Source of the DNA: Legionella donaldsonii
GTDB taxonomy: Bacteria; Pseudomonadota; Gammaproteobacteria; Legionellales; Legionellaceae
Assembly (NCBI RefSeq): GCF_900452385.1
Contig: NZ_UGOA01000001.1
Coordinates: 124,001-188,000 of the forward strand
Direction: 5' to 3'
Length of the DNA stretch: 64,000 nt
The notes under the pieces were generated by a model. It worked only from the letters and a program-made list of their open reading frames with translations, was not told the origin of the DNA and made no database searches. Made by a program: the position numbers and the translations under genes. Position 1 is the stretch's first letter. Every line of letters begins with the position of its first letter. Shown here piece by piece: positions 17,687 to 26,481 of the stretch.

Positions 17687-18550
17687 CTAATTTATTAATT
17701 GCTTAATAACAGTTTGCAAATTTTGTAGGGTATCGTAATGGATGACTAAGGTTCCTTTACCCGCTTTGCCTGGTTTGATTTTAACCGGAGTTTTCAATCG
17801 CTGGGTCAGTGTCTCAATCTGCTCCTGGATTAGAGGAGTAATTTCTCCTTTCACGCCAGTTTCAGGTTTACCATTTTTGACGCGTGCGACTAATTTTTCT
17901 GTTTCCCTTACTGACAAATTCTTAGCAACTACTAATTGTGCAACCTGACTTTGTTGCTCATCACTAAGCATAAGTAAGGCACGTGCATGCCCCATATCCA
18001 AATCACCATGCTCCAAAAATTGTTTTACTTCCGTGTTCAAACCCAATAAACGCAGGTAGTTACTCACAGCAGTTCGCGATTTGCCTAATAGGTCGGCAAC
18101 TTGCTGATGGGTTAAATCAAATTCATCGGTAAGGCGATGCATGGCGCGAGCTTGATCCATGGCGTTGAGATCTTCACGCTGCAAATTCTCCACTAAAGCG
18201 ATAGCCATAGCTGTTTCGTCATCTACCTGGCGCAAGACGACAGGAACTTCAGTAAAACCGATTAATTGGCAGGCACGCCACCGCCGTTCGCCGGCTATGA
18301 TTTCATAACGTCCATTAGCAATTTCACGAACTACCAATGGTTGTAGCAAGCCTTGTTGCTTGATGGATGCAGCCAATTCAGCCAACGGTGCCTCCTCGAT
18401 TTCTGCTCGAGGTTGATATTTACCAGGTTGCAAGCTATCTATAGCCAGGTTTAATCGTTCGGTTGTTGCTTTTTCATTAAGCAAATTTACCGCAGAATTA
18501 CCTAGTAAGGCAGATAAATTACGTCCTAAACCACTGCGTTTTGTTGTCAT
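17687..18550 (-). CDS. parB: ParB chromosome-partitioning protein
   Basis: A 287-residue CTP-dependent DNA clamp that binds parS sites and spreads. The N-terminal ParB/Srx domain carries AGERRWRACQLIG; the helix-turn-helix is seen in LTHQQVADLLGKSRTAVSNYLRLL, and the C-terminal dimerisation region follows. Length is typical of chromosomal ParB. It starts 11 nt after the parA stop and belongs to the mnmG-rsmG-parA-parB operon. No perfect parS was noticed in the window. Confidence 0.95.
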   Translation of the reverse strand: MTTKRSGLGRNLSALLGNSAVNLLNEKATTERLNLAIDSLQPGKYQPRAEIEEAPLAELAASIKQQGLLQPLVVREIANGRYEIIAGERRWRACQLIGFTEVPVVLRQVDDETAMAIALVENLQREDLNAMDQARAMHRLTDEFDLTHQQVADLLGKSRTAVSNYLRLLGLNTEVKQFLEHGDLDMGHARALLMLSDEQQSQVAQLVVAKNLSVRETEKLVARVKNGKPETGVKGEITPLIQEQIETLTQRLKTPVKIKPGKAGKGTLVIHYDTLQNLQTVIKQLIN

Positions 18551-18561
18551 AATTACCTCGA

Positions 18562-19335
18562 TTAACCGGCCACGGTGGTTTGCTTACTAATGACTTCGGC
18601 AGCTAATACCATATAAGCGGCTGCGCCCGGTGATGATTTGTCGTAGTATAACGCTGGCAAACCATGACTGGGTGCTTCAGCAAGGCGTACGTTTCGTGGA
18701 ACTACCGTTCGGTATACTTTATTTTGAAAATGCTCCAATAGCTGTTTTGAGACGTCAGAGCACAAGCGATTACGTGCATCGTACATGGTACGTAGAACAC
18801 CTTCAATATGCAGGCGCGGGTTTACCGAGGCCTTAATTTGTTCAATAGTGGACACCAGGGCAGCCAAACCTTCGAGCGCATAATATTCACATTGCATCGG
18901 AATTAACACGGAATCGGCGGCTACTAATGCGTTGATAGTGAGTGTATTTAATGCAGGAGGGCAGTCGATTAGGATAAAGTCATAGGCGCTTTGTATGGAT
19001 TGTAATGCTTTAAATAGGAAGGTTTCACGATGGTTTCTTTCCATCAAACTAACTTCGGCAACAGTCAAATCGCCATTAGCCGGTATTAAATCAAAACCAC
19101 AGGCTGTGGTTAAACAAGCCTGCTCGGCGAGACAATCACGCAGTAAAACATCATTCGCAGTATGCACCAGCGTGCTTTTATCAACGCCTGAACCCATCGT
19201 TGCATTACCTTGGGGATCTAAATCAACGAGTAAAACCTGTTGACGATTCGCAGCGATAGAAGTTGCTAGATTAATTGCTGTCGTGGTTTTGCCCACGCCC
19301 CCTTTCTGATTGGCAATGGCTATGACTTTTGCCAT
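18562..19335 (-). CDS. parA: ParA chromosome-partitioning ATPase
   Basis: A 257-residue Walker-type ATPase that positions ParB-parS complexes. The deviant Walker A is NQKGGVGKTTTAINLA near the N-terminus, with Walker A' (VLLVDLDPQGNAT) and Walker B (FILIDCPPALN). No N-terminal DNA-binding extension, as in chromosomal Soj-type proteins. It begins 2 nt after the rsmG stop. Confidence 0.95.
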   Translation of the reverse strand: MAKVIAIANQKGGVGKTTTAINLATSIAANRQQVLLVDLDPQGNATMGSGVDKSTLVHTANDVLLRDCLAEQACLTTACGFDLIPANGDLTVAEVSLMERNHRETFLFKALQSIQSAYDFILIDCPPALNTLTINALVAADSVLIPMQCEYYALEGLAALVSTIEQIKASVNPRLHIEGVLRTMYDARNRLCSDVSKQLLEHFQNKVYRTVVPRNVRLAEAPSHGLPALYYDKSSPGAAAYMVLAAEVISKQTTVAG

Positions 19336-19337
19336 GG

Positions 19338-19964
19338 TTATTCCTTGATTGCATTTTCAATAATGACGCAGCAACGCTTACCATCCAGGCCGGGTACTGT
19401 ATAGGACTGGACTTGATAGGGTAGGTTGATGCTCGCCAGTTCGGTTTCAGGATAGCGTCCTTTCATGGCAAGCCAGATACCATTTGTCTCAACAAGATGG
19501 TTAGTCCATTTCAACATTTGCGCCAGATCGCTGAAGGCCCGACTTGTTACTGTATCAAAACCGCGTGATGGGTGGTAGTTTTCTACACGAGTTTGCACGA
19601 TTTCAATATTATCTATGTTCAGAGCACGCTTTACTTCTTGCAGGAATCGTATTTTTTTACCATTACTGTCCAGTAAAACCACATGTAAGTCAGGTTGTAT
19701 AAGTGCTAACGGGATACCTGGTAAACCGGCTCCGGTCCCAACATCCAGCAAACGTTTGCCACGAATCCATGGTGCAATAGCCAAGCTGTCAAGCAGATGA
19801 CGGGTAACCATGACATCCATATCTCTAATCGCAGTTAAATTATAACTACGATTCCATTTGTGTAGTAATGATAAATAATGCAACAGTGGTTCAGTTTCTG
19901 TTGATATGCCCAGTTCTTTCAGACCCTTATTGAGAATTAAAGCCAGCTCAGGTGAGATACTCAT
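19338..19964 (-). CDS. rsmG: RsmG, 16S rRNA m7G527 methyltransferase
   Basis: A 208-residue SAM-dependent methyltransferase that makes m7G527 in 16S rRNA. Motif I is [16 protein letters not shown]; the family NLTAIRD and VTSRAFSDL segments are present. Length equals E. coli RsmG (207). The start overlaps the mnmG stop by 4 nt (ATGA), the conserved gidA-gidB arrangement. Confidence 0.95.
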   Translation of the reverse strand: MSISPELALILNKGLKELGISTETEPLLHYLSLLHKWNRSYNLTAIRDMDVMVTRHLLDSLAIAPWIRGKRLLDVGTGAGLPGIPLALIQPDLHVVLLDSNGKKIRFLQEVKRALNIDNIEIVQTRVENYHPSRGFDTVTSRAFSDLAQMLKWTNHLVETNGIWLAMKGRYPETELASINLPYQVQSYTVPGLDGKRCCVIIENAIKE

Positions 19965-21835
19965 GCTGGTTCTCGATGCTTTTTGAGATAAATTAACAAC
20001 AAGGATAAGGCTGCCGGGGTGACACCTGAAATGCGCCCTGCCTGGGCCATTGTTCTTGGTTTGATACGGCTTAATTTCTGGATGACTTCCGTCGACAAAC
20101 CAGGAACAGCCGTATAGTCCAGGTTTTCCGGTAGCTGCGTGTTCTCATGCTTGCGTAAACGCTCAATATCTAGGAGTTGCCGTTCGATATAACCTGCGTA
20201 TTTACTTTGAATTTCTACTTGTTCAGCAATATCAGCAGCTAACTCTGGTAAACCCAAATGAGTAACAGCCTGCAAATCCCTATAGTTGATTTCCGGTCGT
20301 TTAAGGAGATCTGCCGCACGGCAATCCTGTTGCAGCGGGTTTGCAATCATCGCAGCGAAATCTTCATTGTGTGCAACCCGGATCCAGGTGTCTTTCAGTT
20401 GGGCTTGTGCCTGCTCTATCGCTTCCCGTTTCTTACAAAAGGCTTGCCAGCGTTCATCGCCCACTAATCCTAATTCACGGCCCTTTTCTGTGAGGCGAAG
20501 GTCGGCATTATCCTCACGTAAAAGCAGGCGATATTCTGCCCTTGAGGTAAACATCCGGTAGGGTTCCTGGGTCCCGCAGGTAATCAAATCATCAATGAGA
20601 ACACCGATGTAGGCTTCATCGCGGCGAGGGCACCATAAGGGTTTTTCCTGCGTTTGTAAGGCTGCGTTCATGCCGGCAATCAAACCTTGCGCTGCAGCCT
20701 CTTCATAGCCAGTAGTACCATTGATTTGACCAGCAAAAAACAGATTGGAGAGCGGTTTGGTCTGGAGGTAAGGTGTTAAGCCGCGTGGATCAAAATAATC
20801 GTATTCAATGGCATAACCAGGGCGAGTAATATGAGCATTTTCAAAGCCCTTGATAGTTCGAACAAATTGAACTTGTACTTCGAAAGGTAAACTGGTTGAT
20901 ATACCATTGGGGTATATTTCGTCTGTAGTTAATCCTTCGGGTTCAACAAAAATCTGGTGGGATGTTTTATCGGCAAAGCGAACTACTTTGTCTTCAATTG
21001 AAGGACAATAGCGAGGGCCAATACCCTCAATAACACCAGCATACATAGGGGATTGATGCAGATTGGCTTGAATAATTTCATGCGTAGCGGCAGTTGTATG
21101 TGTTATGTAGCAGGGCAGTTGCTGTGGATGTAGTGCCGTAGTCCCCAGATAGGAAAATACGGGTACAGGCATATCGCCAGGTTGAACCGACATTTGTGCA
21201 TAATCAAGCGAGCGCCCATCGATACGGGGAGGCGTTCCGGTTTTCAAGCGGCCGACAGGCAATTCTAATTCACGTAAGCGTTTTGCTAAGGCAATAGCAG
21301 GGGGATCACCAGCGCGCCCACCAGCATATTGACTCATTCCTACATGAATTTTTCCGCCCAAAAAAGTACCCACAGTTAAAACGACAGCATGGGCTCGCAA
21401 AACTAAACCCATCTGGGTGACGACGCCTTTGACTTGTTCCCCTTCAACCAGCAAATCATCAACGGCCTGTTGAAACAACGTTAAATTAACTTGATTTTGT
21501 AATTGTTGTCGAATTGCTTGCCGATAAAGTACACGATCTGCTTGTGCTCGAGTGGCTCGCACGGCGGGTCCTTTAGACGCATTGAGGATACGGAACTGGA
21601 TACCAGCTTTATCGGCAGCTAAAGCCATGGCACCATCAAGTGCATCAATTTCTTTGACCAGATGGCCTTTACCAATACCGCCGATAGCAGGATTGCAAGA
21701 CATTTGCCCAAGCATATCCATGTTATGAGTAAGTAGCAGTGTTTGAGCACCTAGACGGGCTGCTGCAAGTGCTGCTTCAGTACCGGCATGGCCACCGCCG
21801 ACAACAATAACGTCGTAATGTTTTTCAAGATTCAT
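19961..21835 (-). CDS. mnmG: MnmG, tRNA uridine-5-carboxymethylaminomethyl modification enzyme
   Basis: A 624-residue FAD-dependent enzyme that, with MnmE, modifies U34 of several tRNAs. The FAD-binding motif [17 protein letters not shown] is at the N-terminus, the family [12 protein letters not shown] follows, and the C-terminal helical domain contains YAGYIERQ. Length is normal (E. coli 629). First gene of the mnmG-rsmG-parA-parB operon. No origin-like DnaA box cluster was recognised beside it. Confidence 0.97.
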   Translation of the reverse strand: MNLEKHYDVIVVGGGHAGTEAALAAARLGAQTLLLTHNMDMLGQMSCNPAIGGIGKGHLVKEIDALDGAMALAADKAGIQFRILNASKGPAVRATRAQADRVLYRQAIRQQLQNQVNLTLFQQAVDDLLVEGEQVKGVVTQMGLVLRAHAVVLTVGTFLGGKIHVGMSQYAGGRAGDPPAIALAKRLRELELPVGRLKTGTPPRIDGRSLDYAQMSVQPGDMPVPVFSYLGTTALHPQQLPCYITHTTAATHEIIQANLHQSPMYAGVIEGIGPRYCPSIEDKVVRFADKTSHQIFVEPEGLTTDEIYPNGISTSLPFEVQVQFVRTIKGFENAHITRPGYAIEYDYFDPRGLTPYLQTKPLSNLFFAGQINGTTGYEEAAAQGLIAGMNAALQTQEKPLWCPRRDEAYIGVLIDDLITCGTQEPYRMFTSRAEYRLLLREDNADLRLTEKGRELGLVGDERWQAFCKKREAIEQAQAQLKDTWIRVAHNEDFAAMIANPLQQDCRAADLLKRPEINYRDLQAVTHLGLPELAADIAEQVEIQSKYAGYIERQLLDIERLRKHENTQLPENLDYTAVPGLSTEVIQKLSRIKPRTMAQAGRISGVTPAALSLLLIYLKKHREPA

Positions 21836-21865
21836 TTAAGGAAACTATTGCGCAACAAATCAGCA

Positions 21866-21894
21866 ATTATACATTTTTTTATTAGCATACCCAA
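21866..21894 (-). promoter_or_regulatory. putative promoter of mnmG
   Basis: On the minus strand TTGGGT (21894-21889), a 17-bp A-rich spacer and a perfect TATAAT (21871-21866), about 30 bp upstream of the mnmG start codon. Consistent with the operon starting here. Confidence 0.5.
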
Positions 21895-21974
21895 CCTCTA
21901 AGTAGCATGAATAAAAAAGTTGATTCTTGAAGCCTCCTTGCAAGGAACAAATTATTACTGTCTATGCTTGTTTG

Positions 21975-23480
21975 TTAACCTATCAAACGGTAAATGCCCG
22001 GGGTCTCTGGTGCTGAGTTATTCTCTGCCATACTTTCCTTATGAGAATTATCTATTTGGTAAAATAGATAAGCGGCAGTCATTAAAAGAGCTACTGGCCA
22101 AGAAACCGCTGCTGCAGTGATAAAGAATGCAGGTCCGGTTGTATTGTAGAATAACCCTTTCCAAAAATTGGAATAGGCATCACTGCTTTCCTTCTTTAAT
22201 TGGATAAGTAATTCCTGATGTATTGTATCATCGACCAGTTTACCATTGACCAATTCGCGCTGAATGGCTATCGTTGAATTTTTATAGGTCTTGTAGTCAT
22301 CTGCGGACACATACATGGCAGTTCCCAGCATGCTTAAAGCAGCTAGATAAGCCAGAGAAAGCCCTCCGGTAAAAATCAAAGTTGCCCCAAAGCCAGCGAC
22401 GACAGCGCTTGCTGCGATGACGTTAAAAGCATAATAAGACGTTTGAGCTGCCCATTCGTCATTTAAGATATCAATCTGCCGGTTAATAACGGCTAATTGT
22501 TGTTCTGATTTAGGCAACCCAGTAGTTTGTTGCTCCTCTAATTCTGCAATACGATGATTATATTTAGCTTTTTCAAACAGCCAGCTTGCGAGGATGAGTG
22601 CTACATCGAAAACTAAAAAGGCTACGGTTATTTTATCCGCTGCGGCCACCGAAATATGAAAAAGCTTATTGTAATTGGTTAGCAAATTGACCGTGCCCCA
22701 AACGCTATCATTGAGCATGGAAAAGCCACTTTTTTCCAGTTCTTGTTTTAAAACTTTTTTGCCTGATAAATCATTTCCTGACTCGGCATCCATAACCCGT
22801 TTTGTTACTGTGACCAGGTTAATTATAAAGCGCAATGCATAGATACTTACACTCAACACGTATAAGACTTGCTGTGGCTTATCGAGCGCTTTAACAAAGT
22901 CATCCATACTGTAATGGTGTCCAAATGTTGCGTTTACTCTTTTTAAGTAATCAGGGATACCACTTTTTTGCAAAAGAACAATGGCGTTGTTGATCATGCC
23001 ATGACAGTAAATCCAATAAATACGATTGTTATTTAAGTTAGAGATGTTATCACGAAATTTGGCTGAATCAGTTAGGCTCGCTTTATAATCAGAAACAGTA
23101 TCAGATACTTTATTTCTTAAAAAAGAAGAAAGCGGAACTGCTTTTTTACCCTCTTTAGACTTGGAAGAGGCACTTGGGGTTTTAAAACTAACTATCTCTG
23201 CTTTCTTCTTCTGCAGATCATTAAGCGTAGCTTCATCATAGTTGCATTGGTAATAGAGGATCATTAAATCACAAAGCGCTTCCATACAGCATACTATGTC
23301 GTTGTCTCGGTCTTTTTCCCAGCGCTTTTTATTAGAAAGGAATAACTGATATAAAGATGAAAATTCTGCATCCAGCTGATTTAGGTTAAAATCAGCAGCC
23401 TTAAAGTCAAAGGCTTCTGATACTTTAGGCTTTTTATTAAAAAAGCTGTCTTTAAGCTGATTTAGATGGGATGGAGGCAT
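21975..23480 (-). CDS. orphan multi-pass membrane protein, effector candidate
   Basis: I do not recognise this 501-residue protein. The N-terminal half is soluble, lysine-rich and helical with a Ser/Lys linker (about residues 125-145). The C-terminal half has several hydrophobic stretches, including VLYVLSVSIYALRFIINLV, VAFLVFDVALILASWLF, a long Ala/Gly-rich pair near AASAVVAGFGATLIF, and a last hairpin near PVALLMTAAYLFY. No signal peptide. The start MPPSHLNQL at 23480 has AGGA about 8 nt upstream; the longer frame to 23552 has no site. Isolated orphan genes with late membrane hairpins are common among Legionella effectors, which is the only reason for that suggestion. Confidence 0.6.
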   Translation of the reverse strand: MPPSHLNQLKDSFFNKKPKVSEAFDFKAADFNLNQLDAEFSSLYQLFLSNKKRWEKDRDNDIVCCMEALCDLMILYYQCNYDEATLNDLQKKKAEIVSFKTPSASSKSKEGKKAVPLSSFLRNKVSDTVSDYKASLTDSAKFRDNISNLNNNRIYWIYCHGMINNAIVLLQKSGIPDYLKRVNATFGHHYSMDDFVKALDKPQQVLYVLSVSIYALRFIINLVTVTKRVMDAESGNDLSGKKVLKQELEKSGFSMLNDSVWGTVNLLTNYNKLFHISVAAADKITVAFLVFDVALILASWLFEKAKYNHRIAELEEQQTTGLPKSEQQLAVINRQIDILNDEWAAQTSYYAFNVIAASAVVAGFGATLIFTGGLSLAYLAALSMLGTAMYVSADDYKTYKNSTIAIQRELVNGKLVDDTIHQELLIQLKKESSDAYSNFWKGLFYNTTGPAFFITAAAVSWPVALLMTAAYLFYQIDNSHKESMAENNSAPETPGIYRLIG

Positions 23481-23569
23481 AAATAATTTCCTGGTTTTAA
23501 AGCAATAATTTAAAAATTTACTTAGAGATTGCTCATTTGCTGCAATCAGCAATGGCGGGAAAAAGCTCG

Positions 23570-23710
23570 TTATGAAGAGCGCGCACGCATACTACGTGTG
23601 GTTATTCTTTTTATAAGTGAGGGAGTGTGCAGTAAATTATTTAAAATAACATGTCCGCGGTCCTTAAGCGAAAGCAAGGCTATTTTTACAAAAGGAACGC
23701 TTGTAGGCAT
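23570..23710 (-). CDS. candidate 46-residue basic peptide with strong ribosome-binding site
   Basis: An ATG at 23710 is preceded by TTGAGGTGATATT, a GAGGTGA Shine-Dalgarno at good spacing, much better than most starts nearby. The product begins MPTSVPFVKIALLSLKDRG and ends with a run rich in Arg and Ser (TTRSMRARSS). No family recognised. It ends 90 bp upstream of the orphan membrane gene on the same strand and could be a small gene or a translated leader. Coding status is uncertain. Confidence 0.35.
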   Translation of the reverse strand: MPTSVPFVKIALLSLKDRGHVILNNLLHTPSLIKRITTRSMRARSS

Positions 23711-23868
23711 AATATCACCTCAACAATAAAAAGTTAGTGCACAAGAAATACCACTGAAATAGTGCAACATGTTCTTTTTTTATAACATAATCTCTGTTTA
23801 TTGAACAAGCATTTAAGGAACAAATTTACACAATTGATAAATTAATTATGAAATCAGCTGCGATTTTG

Positions 23869-23979
23869 TTAAAAAAAAGAAATCAGAGCTGCAATTGTAG
23901 CCAAGATGATTATAATTGTCACTAAAAAATAAGGGTGGTTGGTAGACAAATAACCACAATGTAAAATTATTCCTTTCAT
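23869..23979 (-). CDS. candidate 36-residue single-helix membrane peptide
   Basis: The frame encodes a short N-terminal stretch followed by one hydrophobic helix, YFLVTIIIILATIAALISFF, ending at a TAA inside the A-run at 23869-23878. No ribosome-binding site is visible upstream, which argues against it. Small hydrophobic peptides of this size include type I toxins and regulatory membrane peptides, but nothing here shows such a role. Confidence 0.2.
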   Translation of the reverse strand: MKGIILHCGYLSTNHPYFLVTIIIILATIAALISFF

Positions 23980-23993
23980 AAAATGAGTGAAAA

Positions 23994-24665
23994 ATGAAAA
24001 AAGCAGTTGTTCTATTATCAGGAGGCCTTGACTCTACGACCTGTTTGGCGATGGCGAAAGCGCAAGGATTTGCGTGTTATGCACTTAGCTTTGCCTATGG
24101 CCAAAGGCATTCCGTGGAATTATCGGCAGCACGCCGCGTTGCTGCTCATTTCTCAGTAGTAGAACACCGTGTCGTGACACTCGATCTTGGTCAATTCGGT
24201 GGTTCGGCTTTGACCGATGAAACACGGTCGGTACCAGATTATAAAGGAGATGGACTAATTCCAGTGACTTATGTCCCTGCACGCAATACGGTATTTTTAT
24301 CTATTGCACTGAGTTTTGCGGAAGTCATTGGTGCGCGTGACATTTTTATTGGGGTCAGTGCAGTTGATTATTCTGGCTATCCAGATTGCCGTCCGGAGTA
24401 TATTGCTGCTTTTGAACACATGGCTAATTTGGCAACCAAGGCTGGCGTGGAAGGCGAAGGGGTAAAATTACATACGCCTTTACAACATTTGAGTAAAGCA
24501 GAAACCATTTTAGCGGGCAAGCATTTAGGCGTAGATTATGCATTGACCGTATCTTGTTATCAAGCAACAGAGAGTGGCCATGCTTGTGGGCGCTGTGATA
24601 GCTGTACCTACCGCCGCCAAGGCTTTGAGGCCGCTGGAGTGGCTGATCCAACATTGTATCTTTAA
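23994..24665 (+). CDS. queC: QueC, 7-cyano-7-deazaguanine (preQ0) synthase
   Basis: A 223-residue ATP-dependent enzyme that turns 7-carboxy-7-deazaguanine into preQ0 in queuosine biosynthesis. The PP-loop [11 protein letters not shown] is at the N-terminus and the zinc site [17 protein letters not shown] near the C-terminus. Length is normal (E. coli 231). It stands alone, without queD or queE beside it; a double VUT-family transporter lies about 9 kb away. Confidence 0.95.
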   Translation: MKKAVVLLSGGLDSTTCLAMAKAQGFACYALSFAYGQRHSVELSAARRVAAHFSVVEHRVVTLDLGQFGGSALTDETRSVPDYKGDGLIPVTYVPARNTVFLSIALSFAEVIGARDIFIGVSAVDYSGYPDCRPEYIAAFEHMANLATKAGVEGEGVKLHTPLQHLSKAETILAGKHLGVDYALTVSCYQATESGHACGRCDSCTYRRQGFEAAGVADPTLYL

Positions 24666-24876
24666 AGTATTCCCCAGCGGGTTCGATATTAAACATAATT
24701 TTATTTTCTAGTATTGAACCAGGACATGGATTCCGTATAAAGGTTGAGCATTCTACGAAATAGGTTCGTTTTAGAGCCATTTGCTTTGCGTTATGACAAC
24801 GGTTGTACATTTCCAGTTCGTTTTTAGTTGGCCGCCTGCTATGATTCGCCTCGGTTACTAAAACAAGGAGAAAGAC

Positions 24877-25737
24877 ATGACTGTTTTGGAGTTTTCAAGG
24901 ATGCATTGGGCTGCAGCATCAGCTCTTTTTATTGCAACATCGCTTGCAGTTGCGACGGGAACAATAATTTTTCTTCATCCCGGAATTATACTGGCAGTAG
25001 CGGGATTCACCCTATCAGATGCTATGCCCTTAGCTTTTATTGGGTTAATGCCCCTTCCTGCCGCCATTACTACTTTGTCTGCTCTTGTTTTTAGCATCAA
25101 TCTGATTCTTAGTACATTCTTTAATATAGTGGTTGCAATATACAACGCCATGGATCATTTTTTTCGTCCGGACGATATTAATTTAGGAGACGGTTATCGT
25201 ACCGAAAAGAATAGAGATTTACGGAAATTACTCAGTGAACATTGGGCGATGACTTTCGCTCTTCTTATTGCAACAGCCTTTGCCATAGCCATTGCTACGG
25301 TAGCCTTTCTTTATCCACCATTCATTCTGGCAATTGCCGGGTTTACTTTATTTGATACCACGCCTTTAGCATTTATAGGACCTATGCCTCTCCCGGCTGC
25401 TGTTCTTACGATAACCGCCCTTGTGTTCAGTATTAATGTGGTTGCCAGTATTCTCTTTAATACGGTCGTGACTATTTATAATGGTTTGGATCATTTGTTG
25501 CAGCCGGAACTGTCGGAGCATTTAATAACTACTAGCCATCGTAATATGCAGGAGAGTGGTTTGGAAAAAAGACAATCAGACGGTAATAAGATGGCTCCTG
25601 CTAATGGGGGTGAAAAGTATGGTGACGATACGCATTATTTTTCGCCCATTGATTCGCCGAGCCGAGGCATAAAGGTTGATGGCCATCTTTCTCCTTCTAC
25701 AGATATAGGCTCACCCCGCAAAAATAACTGTTTTTAA
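24877..25737 (+). CDS. orphan membrane protein built from a duplicated hydrophobic module
   Basis: A 286-residue protein with AAGGAG upstream. It consists of two copies of an 89-residue hydrophobic module (residues about 10-98 and 122-210). By hand count about 54 of 89 positions are identical; shared blocks include AGFTL, PLAFIG, MPLPAA, ALVFSIN and IYN..DH. Each module has two to three membrane helices. A polar C-terminal tail of about 75 residues follows (SDGNKMAPANGG, then HYFSPIDSPSRG) and ends KNNCF. I do not recognise the family. The high identity between the halves suggests a recent duplication or strong constraint. Confidence 0.6.
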   Translation: MTVLEFSRMHWAAASALFIATSLAVATGTIIFLHPGIILAVAGFTLSDAMPLAFIGLMPLPAAITTLSALVFSINLILSTFFNIVVAIYNAMDHFFRPDDINLGDGYRTEKNRDLRKLLSEHWAMTFALLIATAFAIAIATVAFLYPPFILAIAGFTLFDTTPLAFIGPMPLPAAVLTITALVFSINVVASILFNTVVTIYNGLDHLLQPELSEHLITTSHRNMQESGLEKRQSDGNKMAPANGGEKYGDDTHYFSPIDSPSRGIKVDGHLSPSTDIGSPRKNNCF

Positions 25738-25793
25738 TCAGGGGAGGCAAGAACGGTTCCAGTAACAGTTTTTCATTATTAGGTTGCTAGCGA

Positions 25794-26357
25794 TTATTCT
25801 TGCCAACGTTTTACTAAGCCGCTATCAATATCGAACAAATCTAAAATTCTCCCGACGCTATGATTAATCAAATCATCAATCGTTTGTGGCTGAGTATAAA
25901 AGGCGGGGACAGGCGGGCAAATAATTCCTCCCATTTGTGTAATGGTGACCATGTTTTGCAGATGTCCCAGATGCAAGGGCGTTTCTCTCGGCATTAAAAC
26001 CAAACGGCGGCGCTCTTTAAGAACGACATCGGCTGCGCGGGTCAGCAAAGTCCCTGTAATACCATGAGCAATTTCGCCGAGCGTTTTCATGGAGCAGGGG
26101 GCGATAATCATGCCTTTTGTTTTATAGGAGCCGCTCGCGATAGACGCACTGATATCATTAACAGGATGATAACTATCAGCCAAATTCTTAAGTTCTTCCA
26201 TTGTTAAATTGGTTTCGCAAGCACGGGTGAGTTGAGCGGCTTTACTTACTATCAGATGCGTTTCAATAGGAAAATTTTTTAAGACTTGCAGTAAGCGAAT
26301 ACCGTAAATAATACCGGATGAGCCGCTAATACCAATAATAAGACGTGGATTATTCAT
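25794..26357 (-). CDS. ubiX: UbiX, flavin prenyltransferase
   Basis: A 187-residue enzyme that prenylates FMN to make the cofactor of UbiD-type decarboxylases in ubiquinone synthesis. The FMN-binding GISGSSGIIYGIRLL is at the N-terminus; the conserved APCSMKTLGEIAHGI and RETPLHLGHLQNM segments follow. Length is typical (E. coli 189). It is transcribed divergently from metG and converges with the duplicated-module gene. Confidence 0.95.
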   Translation of the reverse strand: MNNPRLIIGISGSSGIIYGIRLLQVLKNFPIETHLIVSKAAQLTRACETNLTMEELKNLADSYHPVNDISASIASGSYKTKGMIIAPCSMKTLGEIAHGITGTLLTRAADVVLKERRRLVLMPRETPLHLGHLQNMVTITQMGGIICPPVPAFYTQPQTIDDLINHSVGRILDLFDIDSGLVKRWQE

Positions 26358-26481
26358 GAGGCTTATTATCCTTTTTCATCGTGCAACTATAATATTAGCC
26401 TTTATTGTAACGTATAAATCGAGCATTCCATCGGCGTATGCGTTATAATTTGCCATTTTTATTGTTGCGAGTAATCACTTT

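Larger units (their letters stand above)
23481..23993. other. 513-bp intergenic region with two candidate micro-ORFs
   Basis: Divergent space between the orphan membrane gene and queC. It holds two short minus-strand frames, listed separately, and a small hairpin GTGGTT (23935-23940)/AACCAC (23952-23957) 37 bp before the queC start. The hairpin does not match the preQ1-I riboswitch consensus as I know it. Much of 23740-23880 is AT-rich with nothing recognisable. Confidence 0.5.

Noticed and set aside
21836-21974. Possible replication origin next to mnmG
   Set aside because: mnmG-rsmG-parAB often lies near oriC, but no cluster of DnaA boxes or AT-rich 13-mers is visible in this short region.
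23529-23729. 66-codon plus-strand ORF
   Set aside because: It starts inside the 5' region of the divergent orphan gene, has no ribosome-binding site, and the opposite-strand 46-codon frame has a better one.
23935-23957. Possible preQ1 riboswitch upstream of queC
   Set aside because: The hairpin is small and the flanking sequence lacks the A-rich tail and loop bases of the preQ1-I consensus; kept only as a hairpin.
24424-24810. 128-codon minus-strand ORF over the queC end
   Set aside because: Largely antisense to queC, no ribosome-binding site, and low-complexity composition not typical of a protein.
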